Positions 9,354-19,083 of a stretch of DNA of 64,000 nucleotides are shown here, in pieces. The stretch covers positions 62,001-126,000 of the forward strand of contig CAJWUI010000002.1 of NCBI GenBank assembly GCA_913047695.1, written 5' to 3'. The notes beneath the pieces were generated by a model, which saw only the letters and a program-made list of their open reading frames with translations, was not told the DNA's origin and ran no database searches. Made by a program: the position numbers and the translations under genes. The stretch is from an uncultured Bacteroidota bacterium (GTDB taxonomy: Bacteria; Bacteroidota; Bacteroidia; Flavobacteriales; Flavobacteriaceae). The number at the start of each line of letters is the position of its first letter. The stretch's first letter is position 1.

Positions 9354-9929
9354 ATGAATTCTGATTTAACAAAATTAGCTCTTCGGAAATCTTTTTTAAA
9401 AAAGCGCTTTGCCCTTTCTGATCAAGAACATGAAGATAAGAGTTTTGCAATTGCGAATAATTGTTTAAAACTACCCATATGGCATTTAGAGTATTATCAT
9501 ATATATCTCCCAATAAAAGTAAAGGCAGAGATAGATACTACTTTAATTTTAACTTTATTACAAGGAAAGGACAAACAAGTAATTTTACCTAGAACTAAAG
9601 GTTCAGAATTGGAACATATCTTATTGACAGATATAACAAAACTTAAGATTAATGGATTAGGTATACCAGAACCCGAAAAAGGAATAAAAATTTCTCCAGA
9701 ACAAATTGATGTAATTTTTCTACCACTGTTAGCTTGGGATAAAAGCGGAAATCGTTTAGGTTATGGAAAAGGATTTTATGATAATTTTTTATCTCTGTGT
9801 AAAAAAAATACTATAAAAGTCGGACTTTCTTTTTTTGATCCTGTAGAAAAGATAATTGACATACGTTCTAAAGATATTCAAATGGATTTTTGTGTTAATC
9901 CCGAAGGAATAAAAAAGTTTACTTCTTGA
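9354..9929 (+). CDS. 5-formyltetrahydrofolate cyclo-ligase
   Basis: Converts 5-formyl-THF to 5,10-methenyl-THF with ATP, recycling a folate storage form in the cytoplasm. The 191-residue protein has an N-terminal basic helix (RKSFLKKRFALS), the HIYLPIKVKAEIDT segment near 48, LGIPEPEKG near 102 and the nucleotide/folate motif DKSGNRLGYGKGFYDNFL near 130-147. The gene is convergent with lspA (5 nt apart) and shares a 53-bp divergent spacer, containing an alternating TA run, with uvrC. Confidence 0.93.
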   Translation: MNSDLTKLALRKSFLKKRFALSDQEHEDKSFAIANNCLKLPIWHLEYYHIYLPIKVKAEIDTTLILTLLQGKDKQVILPRTKGSELEHILLTDITKLKINGLGIPEPEKGIKISPEQIDVIFLPLLAWDKSGNRLGYGKGFYDNFLSLCKKNTIKVGLSFFDPVEKIIDIRSKDIQMDFCVNPEGIKKFTS

Positions 9930-9934
9930 AAAAA

Positions 9935-10579
9935 TCAGGAAAAGATTTTTTTATTAAAAAAAATCAATATCCCAACCCCTGTGCTTATTGCAGTGTCCGC
10001 AATGTTGAATATATATTGAAAAAATAAATAGTCTTTACCTCCTATGTAAGGTAACCATGATGGCCATGTCCATTCAATTAATGGAAATTGTAACATATCA
10101 ACAACATGGCCGTAAAAAAGAGGAGCGTACCCCTGTTCAGGTAAAAATTGAGCAATTTGACCGTTACTATCTGAGAACAAAATACCATAGAAAATCGAAT
10201 CGATAATATTACCTAGTGCACCTGCAAATATTAATGATAAAGCACAACAAAGTAAAACCCCACTTTGTTTTTTTATGGAATCCAACAACCAGTAGCCTAA
10301 GCCAGAAATTGCGGCAACACGGAAAATAGTTAAAATCAACTTTCCAGTATTTTCGCTAATAAATGGAATGAAATCATTGATTTTAGTACCCATAGCCATC
10401 CCTTTGTTTTCAACAAAAATGATTTTAAAATATTCCCAGTCTAAAATAGGTGAAATACCGTACCCCGATAAAGGAAAGTTTAATTTGATATATATTTTTG
10501 TAGCTTGATCAAGTAACAGAATTAAAATTATAATTACTGCAGCCCATGATTTATTGAAATATGTTTTATATGTATTCAG
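9935..10579 (-). CDS. lspA: Lipoprotein signal peptidase, non-standard start codon
   Basis: Type II signal peptidase, the inner-membrane aspartyl protease that cleaves prolipoproteins at the lipobox. Conserved elements are all visible: membrane helix then LLDQATKIYIKL, FVENKGMAMG, FAGALGNIIDSIFYG (first catalytic Asp) and FNIADTAIS (second). The first ATG is inside ENKGMAMG, far too late; homology extends upstream to near 10560. Between there and the in-frame dksA stop (10597-10595) no ATG, GTG or TTG exists. The best candidate is a CTG at 10579-10577 giving 214 residues. The frame continues directly from the dksA stop, so re-initiation or coupling is likely. Third gene of ileS-dksA-lspA. Confidence 0.88.
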   Translation of the reverse strand: MNTYKTYFNKSWAAVIIILILLLDQATKIYIKLNFPLSGYGISPILDWEYFKIIFVENKGMAMGTKINDFIPFISENTGKLILTIFRVAAISGLGYWLLDSIKKQSGVLLCCALSLIFAGALGNIIDSIFYGILFSDSNGQIAQFLPEQGYAPLFYGHVVDMLQFPLIEWTWPSWLPYIGGKDYLFFQYIFNIADTAISTGVGILIFFNKKIFS

Positions 10580-10594
10580 GGCCTTTATTTGGAC

Positions 10595-10972
10595 TTATTT
10601 CTGCATATTTTTAGCCTCAATACTTAACGTAGCGTGTGGAACTAAAAATAAGCGTTTTTTATTAATTAAATTACCAGTTACGCGACATAAACCATAAGTT
10701 TTGTTTTCAATACGAATTAGGGCATTTTTAAGATCACGGATAAACTTTTCTTGCCGAAGAGCAAGTTGAGTGTTTGCTTCTTTTGACATGGTTTCGGACC
10801 CTTCTTCAAAAGCTTTAAAAGTTGGGGCAGTATCCTCAGTGCCATTGTTACCATCATTCATATAGGAGCTTTTCAAAAGATCTAGATCTGCTTTCGCTTT
10901 TTCAATCTTTTCTTCAATAAGGCTTTTAAACTCCTTAAGCTCACTGTCTGTAAATCTTGTTTTTTTACTCAT
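10595..10972 (-). CDS. TraR/DksA-family zinc-finger-like protein
   Basis: A 125-residue DksA/TraR-like protein: an N-terminal coiled coil (residues about 8-80) and a C-terminal finger region YGLCRVTGNLINKKRL followed by FLVPHATLSIEAK. Canonical DksA binds the RNA polymerase secondary channel. Here only one of the four zinc Cys residues remains, as I recall for the variant found next to ileS in Flavobacteriia. Its ATG overlaps the ileS stop by 4 nt, and its own stop is in frame with lspA 15 nt downstream, so the three genes form one transcript. A transcriptional role is inferred from family membership. Confidence 0.88.
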   Translation of the reverse strand: MSKKTRFTDSELKEFKSLIEEKIEKAKADLDLLKSSYMNDGNNGTEDTAPTFKAFEEGSETMSKEANTQLALRQEKFIRDLKNALIRIENKTYGLCRVTGNLINKKRLFLVPHATLSIEAKNMQK

Positions 10973-13900
10973 GGCTGTACCTTTTTAATAAGAATTTCAG
11001 TTTTAAAATTATCAAATTCTATAGGTGTTCCTTTTAAAATTGTTGATTCAAATTTAAGAGTATTAGCCAATGTTTCATTTAAAATATAATTTTTATTTTC
11101 ACTTAAAGCTTTATCCAGTCCAGATTCACTTTTTAGCAAAATATCAATTCTGTCAGTAACTTCCAGGCCTTTATCCTTTCTGTGGTTTTGAATTCTGTTA
11201 ACTAGTTCTCTTGCTACACCTTCATTTTTTAGTTTTTGGGTTATGGTCACATCGAGGGCAATTGTCATTTCTGAGTTTTTAGCTACCTCCCATCCTTCGA
11301 TGTCTTTATATAACACTTCAACATCAGTTATATCTAAAATAATATTTTTTTTATTTACTAAAATATTTAATTCTTTTTTTTCTTCTAGAAGATTTACCTG
11401 TTCAGAATTTAGATTTTTTATAACTTCTACAACGGATTTCATTTCATTTCCATACTTAGGACCAATAATTTTAAAATTTGGGCGAACCTCTTTCACTAAC
11501 AAATCATTGGCATCATCAAGTAGTTCAACTTCTTTTATATTGATTTCACTTTTTAAGTATTTAATTGTATTTTCTATGCGTTTTTTTTGCAATTCATTTT
11601 TTACAGGGATTATCATTTTCTCAAGTGGCTGACGTACTTTTATCTGTTGTTTTTTTCTTAAAGAAAGTGCTAAAGATGTGATTTCCCTCGCAATATTAGT
11701 TTGAGATTCCAATTCAAAATTTATAAGGTCTGGGTTTGGATTTGGGAATTCAGATAAGTGGACTGAGTTTTTTTTATTTCTCATTAGATCTTGGTATAAT
11801 CGATCCATAAAAAACGGAGCCACTGGTGCTCCTAGCTGGGATACTATTAATAAACATTCGTAAAGAGTTTGATATGCGGCAATTTTGTCTGGCCCATAAT
11901 TACCCTTCCAAAATCTGCGTCGGCTAAGGCGAACATACCAATTACTTAATTTTTCCTGTACAAAATCAGAAATTGCTCTACAAGCAATTGTCGCTTCATA
12001 ATCTTGGTAAGCATCATCAACAACTTTAATTAGACTGTTCAGTTCTGATAAAATCCACTGGTCTAATTCAGCTCGCTCAGTATTAGGGATGAAATTTTCG
12101 TTTTTAAAACCAAATTGATCAATATTAGCGTACAGGCTAAAAAAAGAATAAGTATTATATAGAGTTCCAAAAAATTTACGCTGAACTTCCGCGATTCCTT
12201 CAATATCAAATTTTAGATTATCCCAAGGATTTGCATTTGAAATCATATACCAGCGAGTTGCATCGGGGCCAAATTTATCTAATGTTTCAAACGGGTCTAT
12301 AGTATTATTTAATCTCTTTGACATTTTTTGTCCCTTCTTGTCAAGTACAAGACCATTTGAAACAACATTTTTGAAAGCTTTTTTGTCAAAAACTAAAGTA
12401 GCGATGGCATGAAGTGTATAAAACCATCCTCTTGTTTGATCAACACCTTCAGCAATATAATCTGCAGGAAAATATATTTCACTATCAATTAATTCTTTAT
12501 TTTCAAAAGGATAATGCCACTGTGCATAAGGCATAGCACCAGAGTCAAACCATACATCAATTAAGTCTAATTCTCTAAACATTGGTTCTCCTTTATCGCT
12601 TGCTAGGATAATCTTATCAACTATGTTTTTGTGAAGATCAATTTTTTCATAGTTGTTGTCTGAATAATCTCCGAGTATGAAATCATTGAAAGGATTTTCC
12701 TTCATAATACCAAGTCTTAAAGAGATTTCAATAGCCTTAAATAATTCTTCGAGTGATCCAATTACTTTTGTTTCTTTTCCGTCTGAACTTCTCCAGATTG
12801 GCAACGGAATACCCCAAAATCGGGACCGAGATAGATTCCAATCATTTGCATTAGTAAGCCAATTTCCAAACCTTCCTTCGCCTGTAGCCTTTGGCTTCCA
12901 GTTTATCTCATTATTTAAAGCAGTCATATTTTCTCTAACTTCACTTATTTTAATAAACCATGAGTCTAGAGGATAGTATAGAATAGGTTTGTCAGTTCTC
13001 CAACAATTTGGATATTGATGAACATATTTTTCTACTTTAAAGGCTTTATTTTCTTCCTTAAGTTGTATTGCAATTTCAACATCTACAGAACGTTCAGGTG
13101 CATTTCCATCCGGGTAGTATTCATTTTTAACGAAGCGATTTCCTAGACGTCCAACCTCTTTTCTAAATCTTCCTTGCATATCGACTAGTGGTACTTTATT
13201 ATCATTTTCGTCTAAGACTAAAAGGGGTGGCACTTCTGGATTTGCTTCCTTTGCTGCTTTGGCGTCGTCTGCACCAAAAGTAGGTGCTGTATGTACAATT
13301 CCTGTTCCTTCGTCAGTTGTTACAAAATCCCCTGAAATTACACGATATGCATTTTTGGAATTCTCAATTGGTACTGGGGATTCTGACCAAATTTTTTCAT
13401 ATCTAATTTCTAGGAGCTCAGACCCCTTATGTTGGCTTTCTATTTTATATGGTATTTTTTTGTCACTAGATTTATAGTTATCTGTACTTGGAGATTCAAT
13501 AAACTTTTCACCAAATTGTTTTTTTATAAGATCTTTAGCAATAAGAACTCGTATTGGCTTGAATGTGTATTGGTTAAAAGTTCTAATAATCAAATAATCT
13601 ATTTTTTCCCCGATCGTAAGAGCTGTATTTGAAGGTAATGTCCATGGAGTAGTTGTCCAAGCAAGAATATAAAGGTCTATTTCATTTTTTAGACCTTTAG
13701 GAAGGCTTTCTGGAATTGTCTTAAACTGTGCAGTAACAGTTGTATCAGTAGTTTCTTGATAAGTACCAGGTTGATTTAGTTCATGAGAACTTAAACCTGT
13801 TCCAGCCATTGGAGAAAATGGCTGAATAGAATAACCTTTATAAAGAAAGCCTTTTTCATGAATTTGTTTTATTAACCACCAAACACTTTCCATATATTTG

Positions 13901-14358
13901 GATTTATAAGTAATATAGGGTTCTTTCATATCAACCCAATAACCAATTCTTTCAGTAAGCTGATTCCAAATATCTGTATATTTCATTACTGCTTTTTTGC
14001 ATGCAACGTTGTAATCCTCTACCGAAATAGTTTTTCCAATGGATTCTTTTGTAATGCCTAGTTCTTTTTCAACTCCAAGCTCAACAGGAAGACCATGAGT
14101 GTCCCATCCCGCTTTTCTATTCACCTTAAATCCCTTTTGGGTTTTAAAGCGACAAAAAATATCCTTAATAGTACGGGCCATGACATGGTGAATACCAGGT
14201 AGGCCATTTGCCGATGGCGGGCCTTCATAAAATATAAACTCTGGTTTGCCCTCCTTACTTTTTATGCTCTTTAAAAAGGTTTCGTTATCCTTCCAGTCTG
14301 CAAGTATTTCCTGAGCTATTTTGGGTAAATCTAGTTTATCGTACTCATTGAATTTCAC
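10969..14358 (-). CDS. ileS: Isoleucyl-tRNA synthetase
   Basis: Class I aminoacyl-tRNA synthetase charging tRNA-Ile. The HIGH-type motif is PGIHHVMART near residue 54, the CP1 editing domain runs from about 200 to 420 with TTPWTLPSNTAL near 235 and an EGTGIVHTAP-type segment near 352, and KMSKR is near 675. The C-terminal anticodon-binding and accessory regions bring it to 1129 residues, the usual Bacteroidetes length. No Cys-rich zinc tail is evident. First gene of the ileS-dksA-lspA unit; a TAATTTTG -7-like box lies about 70 nt upstream but lacks a matching TTG. Confidence 0.96.
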   Translation of the reverse strand: MKFNEYDKLDLPKIAQEILADWKDNETFLKSIKSKEGKPEFIFYEGPPSANGLPGIHHVMARTIKDIFCRFKTQKGFKVNRKAGWDTHGLPVELGVEKELGITKESIGKTISVEDYNVACKKAVMKYTDIWNQLTERIGYWVDMKEPYITYKSKYMESVWWLIKQIHEKGFLYKGYSIQPFSPMAGTGLSSHELNQPGTYQETTDTTVTAQFKTIPESLPKGLKNEIDLYILAWTTTPWTLPSNTALTIGEKIDYLIIRTFNQYTFKPIRVLIAKDLIKKQFGEKFIESPSTDNYKSSDKKIPYKIESQHKGSELLEIRYEKIWSESPVPIENSKNAYRVISGDFVTTDEGTGIVHTAPTFGADDAKAAKEANPEVPPLLVLDENDNKVPLVDMQGRFRKEVGRLGNRFVKNEYYPDGNAPERSVDVEIAIQLKEENKAFKVEKYVHQYPNCWRTDKPILYYPLDSWFIKISEVRENMTALNNEINWKPKATGEGRFGNWLTNANDWNLSRSRFWGIPLPIWRSSDGKETKVIGSLEELFKAIEISLRLGIMKENPFNDFILGDYSDNNYEKIDLHKNIVDKIILASDKGEPMFRELDLIDVWFDSGAMPYAQWHYPFENKELIDSEIYFPADYIAEGVDQTRGWFYTLHAIATLVFDKKAFKNVVSNGLVLDKKGQKMSKRLNNTIDPFETLDKFGPDATRWYMISNANPWDNLKFDIEGIAEVQRKFFGTLYNTYSFFSLYANIDQFGFKNENFIPNTERAELDQWILSELNSLIKVVDDAYQDYEATIACRAISDFVQEKLSNWYVRLSRRRFWKGNYGPDKIAAYQTLYECLLIVSQLGAPVAPFFMDRLYQDLMRNKKNSVHLSEFPNPNPDLINFELESQTNIAREITSLALSLRKKQQIKVRQPLEKMIIPVKNELQKKRIENTIKYLKSEINIKEVELLDDANDLLVKEVRPNFKIIGPKYGNEMKSVVEVIKNLNSEQVNLLEEKKELNILVNKKNIILDITDVEVLYKDIEGWEVAKNSEMTIALDVTITQKLKNEGVARELVNRIQNHRKDKGLEVTDRIDILLKSESGLDKALSENKNYILNETLANTLKFESTILKGTPIEFDNFKTEILIKKVQP

Positions 14359-14491
14359 TTATTAAATAGTTTTAGTTCCTTTTCAAAACCAAAGAAAGAA
14401 AAGTAATTTTAATAAAATAATAATTTGCAAAATTAATTAATTTAACTCGAAAATATGTTGCTATTTTAAGAGCTTTTGTGTTACAGATAGT

Positions 14492-16969
14492 TCAGAATTT
14501 TAGATTTAACCCTACTCTTAAATTTCTACCTGGCGCAGATATGCCTGAAGCAAAACTTCTATAATGAATATCAAATATATTTTCTAATCCAATTGTTATT
14601 TTTCCATTTTCATTCCATCTAAATTGCCCTAAAAAAGATAGTTCAGACCATGCAGGCGCCCCAGCATAAATTCCTTCATCTTTTGATATCACGGGTGTTT
14701 CCTCTAAACCGTCTTCACCACCTAAGCTATATTTCTGTGGATTTTTGCTTCCGCTATGTTGGTATCTAAGACTGGCAAACCACTTGTCATTTTCGTAATT
14801 TAGAAAAAAATTAATAAATACTGGCGAAATTGATGGAAGAGGACCATATCGCTCACTTTCAAGTGCATCGATAACATTGAAGTCTCCTTTTAAAGAAATT
14901 TTCTCTGAAAAAGATATATTGCCGTCCAATGACGCTCCGAACAAATAACGATTTCCTAAATTATTGTTTGCAACGGTTATCAACTCTTCTTCGTTGTACA
15001 AAATAGTATTATTGCTAATAGTTGTTTCATCTGAAAAAATAGGGTAATTATTTCTTCCAATATGCCTTGAAATTAAAGTTGTGAAACCTTGAATCGAAAT
15101 ATAATTTTTTTCTTTTTTTAAGTATTTGGTAAGTCCTAATTCAAAATTATAAGCGTACTCAGGTAAAAGCCTGGGATTTGGAACAATCAGATAGCCTCTA
15201 TTTTCTCTTATTTTTCCTACATCATCAATATTAGGATTTCTAAATCCATTTGAAATTATTGCTTTCCATTTCGTTTTTATGCTTGGTCTGTAAACAAGAG
15301 CCAAAGTTTCTGTCAACGCATCAGAATTTAATTTTACCGAGGATAATAGTGCATTTATGTTATAGTACTCTTTCCACTCTCCTTCTAAAAAACTACTTGT
15401 TAGCCTGAGACCAGCATTTAAGGTCAGCTGATTATTAAGATCCCATACCCAGTTTAAATATAATGCATAGCTGCTGTATGAACTTCCCTTGCTAGGATAG
15501 CGAGAAGGAATTGGAAGCGCTGGGGTAAACCCTGTTATTAAATTCTCTTTTATTAATAAGTCTTTTTTGGAGGCAAATGAATTCACATCATTATAGACAC
15601 TTTCAAAACCATAAGCAAAAGCATGTTTTTTTTGAATTTTAAATTCAAAATCTCCGTTTATACTATAAGAGTTTAATTTTTCATTTTGAATATTTCGGGT
15701 CAAAGTATTAAATGATCTCGAGATTCTCGACTCTTCCAAATTTTGAATTGCAAAAGTGATCTTACCTGATTTTAGTAGTTTTTTTCTTGGGAATATTTTT
15801 AATTGAGGAGAAAAAAGAAATCTTTTTTGTGGTCCATAATACCATTCTGCATAACGCAAGGAACCATTTCGCTTCTCACTCAATTTGTCATATCTAGGGA
15901 TATCTGAAGAATTGGAGTATTGTAAATTAATAACTAGTTGGTTTTCATCATTGAGTTTAAACAAAAACTTTTGAAGAAAATCAATTTGATTATAATTAGT
16001 ATTTTTTTGAATCAAAGGGTTTTTGTTAATAATGGGATTTGACGAGTAAGTATCTCTTGAATTAGACGAATATAGAAAGTTTAATCCCCAATTTTCGTAT
16101 CCATGGGGTCTTTTTCTGCCCATTCGAATATCTCCAAAATCTGAAAAACTTAGACTCGTTAAGCTGGCCCATTTTTTAAAACTCAATTCTGTAGATATCG
16201 AGTTAATATATGATTTGGTCGCAGTAGAATAGTCACTAGACAATTGAGTGTTTATTTTTTTTTCATTATTGATCAATGGACTTTTGGTGTAATAATGAAT
16301 AACACCTCCCAAAGCGTCTGACCCATAACCTACAGATGAAGATCCATAAACGACCTCAACTCGCTCGATTATATTGGGATGAATTGTTATGGAATTTTGC
16401 AAATGACCACTTCTATAGATCGCATTATTGAGTCTCACTCCATCAACTACTAAGAGTAAACGATTTGCTTCAAAACCTCTAATAACAGGACTTCCTCCCC
16501 CACCTTGTGACTTTTGAATCCTAACTCCGGGACTAAGTCCTACAAGTTCCGCTCCTGAAGTAGGACGGCGAATGGAAATATCATTATCTGTAACAATAGT
16601 TACTTTTTCTGCTATTTTTGCACGCTTTGTTGCACTTCTTGCTATTGAAAGTATTACTTCATCTAAAGTCTCCTCTTCTGCTCGAATAGGAAAACGAAAA
16701 TTTCGGGATAATTCCCTCATGCTTATTTTTATACTTTCAATTTTAAAGCCATAAATTTGAATGTAAACTTGTTCACCGATTGGGAAAAAGGAAAGATCAG
16801 CAATTCCTTCAGAATTAGTTATCGTTGCTAAAGTTTGATCTTCATTGTAGATGGCGACTCCTTCTAGGGGTTCATTCGTGAACTCATCTACAATAGTAAT
16901 CTCTTGTCCAGCTATCCAAAAGGAAAGAAAGGCAAAACACAATAAATTAAGGCACCTTAAAGATTTCAT
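14492..16969 (-). CDS. TonB-dependent receptor, haemoglobin/transferrin type
   Basis: Outer-membrane active transporter. After a signal peptide (to about residue 21) comes a carboxypeptidase-regulatory-like domain (25-95), then a plug with SGAELVGLSPGVRIQKSQ, GSPVIRGFEANRLLLVVDG and YGSSSVGYGSDALGGVIHYY (about 140-230), and a 22-strand-type barrel ending in aromatic F (RVGLNLKF). The plug wording resembles haem/haemoglobin-lactoferrin receptor families, so iron or haem is a plausible substrate, not proven. The first 23 nt overlap the end of recO, an arrangement implying co-transcription with recO despite unrelated functions. Confidence 0.85.
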   Translation of the reverse strand: MKSLRCLNLLCFAFLSFWIAGQEITIVDEFTNEPLEGVAIYNEDQTLATITNSEGIADLSFFPIGEQVYIQIYGFKIESIKISMRELSRNFRFPIRAEEETLDEVILSIARSATKRAKIAEKVTIVTDNDISIRRPTSGAELVGLSPGVRIQKSQGGGGSPVIRGFEANRLLLVVDGVRLNNAIYRSGHLQNSITIHPNIIERVEVVYGSSSVGYGSDALGGVIHYYTKSPLINNEKKINTQLSSDYSTATKSYINSISTELSFKKWASLTSLSFSDFGDIRMGRKRPHGYENWGLNFLYSSNSRDTYSSNPIINKNPLIQKNTNYNQIDFLQKFLFKLNDENQLVINLQYSNSSDIPRYDKLSEKRNGSLRYAEWYYGPQKRFLFSPQLKIFPRKKLLKSGKITFAIQNLEESRISRSFNTLTRNIQNEKLNSYSINGDFEFKIQKKHAFAYGFESVYNDVNSFASKKDLLIKENLITGFTPALPIPSRYPSKGSSYSSYALYLNWVWDLNNQLTLNAGLRLTSSFLEGEWKEYYNINALLSSVKLNSDALTETLALVYRPSIKTKWKAIISNGFRNPNIDDVGKIRENRGYLIVPNPRLLPEYAYNFELGLTKYLKKEKNYISIQGFTTLISRHIGRNNYPIFSDETTISNNTILYNEEELITVANNNLGNRYLFGASLDGNISFSEKISLKGDFNVIDALESERYGPLPSISPVFINFFLNYENDKWFASLRYQHSGSKNPQKYSLGGEDGLEETPVISKDEGIYAGAPAWSELSFLGQFRWNENGKITIGLENIFDIHYRSFASGISAPGRNLRVGLNLKF

Positions 16970-17687
16970 TTAATATTTTAAGGGATTTGGGTGGCTTAAA
17001 TTGCTGTAAATGTAATTCGAAATAGGTTATAAGTTTGTCTAGAAGCATAATTTTATCTTCTTTCAAAATTCTAATTTCATATACCTTATCAAAATCCATA
17101 CCCAAAAGTTGAATGAAATGTTCTTTCAGAGGGGTTTTAATAAAATTTGTTTTTGGCTTAATTGATGTGAAACAGCCAGTTTCCATATCAAAATAAGGGG
17201 CATTTGAATTTGAAATATTTGGGGAAAAACCAATGAATTTTGTTATATCTAGCATAATTTTGAGATGGAATAAGCTGAATGAATGATTTTCGTCAAGCCA
17301 AACAAGTTTTCTTCGGATATAATTAAATAGTAATTTATTAGGTCCTTGTTCTTCGCGCACAACCTGATGAATGACTTCTGAAATAAAAAAAACCAAAGCT
17401 TTTTTATTTAAATCATAAGGTATTGAACTAAAAACGTATGCTATTTTTGCCTCAGTGATATATCCAATTTTATTCTCCTTGTTCGGAGGGGCCACAAGTT
17501 CTAACAGGTTTAAAGGTTCAAAAAGGGGGCGAAATTTTTTTTTCTTACTCCTAGACAAAGCACCTTTTAGCATATATGACTGTAAACCATATTCTAAAGT
17601 ATAGCAATTGGCAATTAAGCTTGTATCGCCATATTTAACAATACCTAAATTTACCGCATGAACAGTTTTTTTTATTTTGTTAGACAT
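16947..17687 (-). CDS. recO: DNA repair protein RecO
   Basis: RecFOR mediator that helps load RecA on SSB-coated gaps. The 246-residue protein begins with an OB-fold (VHAVNLGIVKYGDTSLIANCYTLE is spread over residues 9-32, then LQSYMLKGALSRSKKKK) and continues with the helical domain typical of the family (FFISEVIHQVVREEQ near 133). The zinc-binding Cys cluster of some RecO proteins is missing; one Cys occurs at the degenerate position (ETGCFTSIKP). It starts 3 nt after the gdhA stop and overlaps the TonB receptor gene at its 3' end, forming a gdhA-recO-receptor string. Confidence 0.9.
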   Translation of the reverse strand: MSNKIKKTVHAVNLGIVKYGDTSLIANCYTLEYGLQSYMLKGALSRSKKKKFRPLFEPLNLLELVAPPNKENKIGYITEAKIAYVFSSIPYDLNKKALVFFISEVIHQVVREEQGPNKLLFNYIRRKLVWLDENHSFSLFHLKIMLDITKFIGFSPNISNSNAPYFDMETGCFTSIKPKTNFIKTPLKEHFIQLLGMDFDKVYEIRILKEDKIMLLDKLITYFELHLQQFKPPKSLKILNEIFKVP

Positions 17688-17690
17688 GAG

Positions 17691-19031
17691 TCAAACAACT
17701 CCTTGGGCTAGCATTGCATCTGCAACTTTCACAAACCCTGCAATATTGGCTCCCTTAACATAATTAATAAACCCTTTTTCATTTCCAAAAGAAATACATG
17801 ATTGATGGATATCTTTCATAATTGTCTGCAAGCGTTTATCTACTTCATCCCTCGACCAGCTGTAACGTAACGAATTTTGAGCCATTTCTAATCCTGAAAC
17901 TGCTACGCCACCTGCATTTGAAGCCTTACCAGGCGCAAATAAAATTTTATTCTTTAAGAAAATTTCTATTGCTTCAGGAGAGCACGGCATGTTTGCACCC
18001 TCTCCTATACAGATACAGCCATTTTTAATAAGATTTTGTGCGTCATATTTCCCTAGTTCGTTTTGTGTAGCACAAGGTAAAGCAATTTGACAGGGAACAT
18101 CCCAAGGTTTTTTACCTTTAAAAAATTCAGAATTAGGGTATTTATTAGTATACTCAATAATTCTTCCTCTTTTCACATTTTTAAGATCCATAATGAATGC
18201 AAGTTTTTCCAAGTTAATACCTTCAGGATCATAGATATATCCGGATGAATCTGACATAGTGCAAATTTTAGCACCAAGATGTAAACATTTTTCAGCAGCG
18301 TATTGGGCAACATTTCCAGAGCCAGAAATGACAACTTTTTTATCTTTTAAGCTATTATCTTTATTAACAAGCATCTCCTGGGTAAAATATACGACACCAT
18401 AACCTGTAGCTTCAGGTCTTATAAGCGAGCCACCCCAACTTACACCTTTACCAGTCAAAACCCCTGTAAATTCATTTTTCAGTCGTTTGTATTGGCCAAA
18501 CATATAGCCTATTTCTCTACTCCCAACACCAATATCTCCAGCAGGAATGTCTCTATTTGGACCAATGTGACGAAATAATTCAGTCATAAAGCTCTGACAG
18601 AAACGCATTATTTCCGTATCAGATTTACCTTTTGGATCAAAGTCAGAACCTCCTTTTCCACCTCCCATGGGTAGAGTTGTCAAACTATTTTTAAAAGTCT
18701 GTTCAAATGCTAAGAATTTTAAAACACTTAGGTTAACACTTGGATGAAATCTTAATCCACCTTTGTAAGGACCGATGGCGGAATTCATCTCAACTCTATA
18801 ACCTCTGTTTACTTGAATTTCTTCTTTATCATCAATCCATGCAACTCGAAATGAAATTACTCGCTCAGGTTCAGCGATCCTAAGTAAAATGTTTTGTCCA
18901 TAATAAATATCATTTTGAACTATGTAAGGGATAACATTTTCAGCAACCTCAGTTACAGCTTGCATAAACTCAGGCTCATTCTTATTTCTAGCGTTTACTT
19001 CTGAAATAAATTGTGAAATGATTTCTTTCAT
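17691..19031 (-). CDS. gdhA: NADP-type glutamate dehydrogenase
   Basis: Hexameric enzyme assimilating ammonia into 2-oxoglutarate. The 446-residue length and wording are those of the NADP-dependent bacterial subgroup: GPYKGGLRFHPSVN near residue 88, PMGGGKGGSDFDPKGK near 121-136 with the catalytic Lys, GDIGVGSREIGYMFGQYKR near 165 and a Rossmann GSGNVAQYAAEK near 235. The C-terminus retains APGKASNAGGVAVSGLEMAQN. The gene likely begins the gdhA-recO-receptor transcript; no perfect promoter was seen in the 52-bp gap from radA. Confidence 0.96.
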   Translation of the reverse strand: MKEIISQFISEVNARNKNEPEFMQAVTEVAENVIPYIVQNDIYYGQNILLRIAEPERVISFRVAWIDDKEEIQVNRGYRVEMNSAIGPYKGGLRFHPSVNLSVLKFLAFEQTFKNSLTTLPMGGGKGGSDFDPKGKSDTEIMRFCQSFMTELFRHIGPNRDIPAGDIGVGSREIGYMFGQYKRLKNEFTGVLTGKGVSWGGSLIRPEATGYGVVYFTQEMLVNKDNSLKDKKVVISGSGNVAQYAAEKCLHLGAKICTMSDSSGYIYDPEGINLEKLAFIMDLKNVKRGRIIEYTNKYPNSEFFKGKKPWDVPCQIALPCATQNELGKYDAQNLIKNGCICIGEGANMPCSPEAIEIFLKNKILFAPGKASNAGGVAVSGLEMAQNSLRYSWSRDEVDKRLQTIMKDIHQSCISFGNEKGFINYVKGANIAGFVKVADAMLAQGVV

Positions 19032-19083
19032 TTAGCTCTTATTGTGTTTCTCGAAGATATGCTCTTTTTTCTAAAAATCTTGA

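Noticed and set aside
14492-17687. Functional link between the TonB receptor and RecO because their genes overlap
   Set aside because: Overlaps are frequent throughout this compact region (pgi, tesB, lptC, ppiD), so overlap alone says nothing about shared function.
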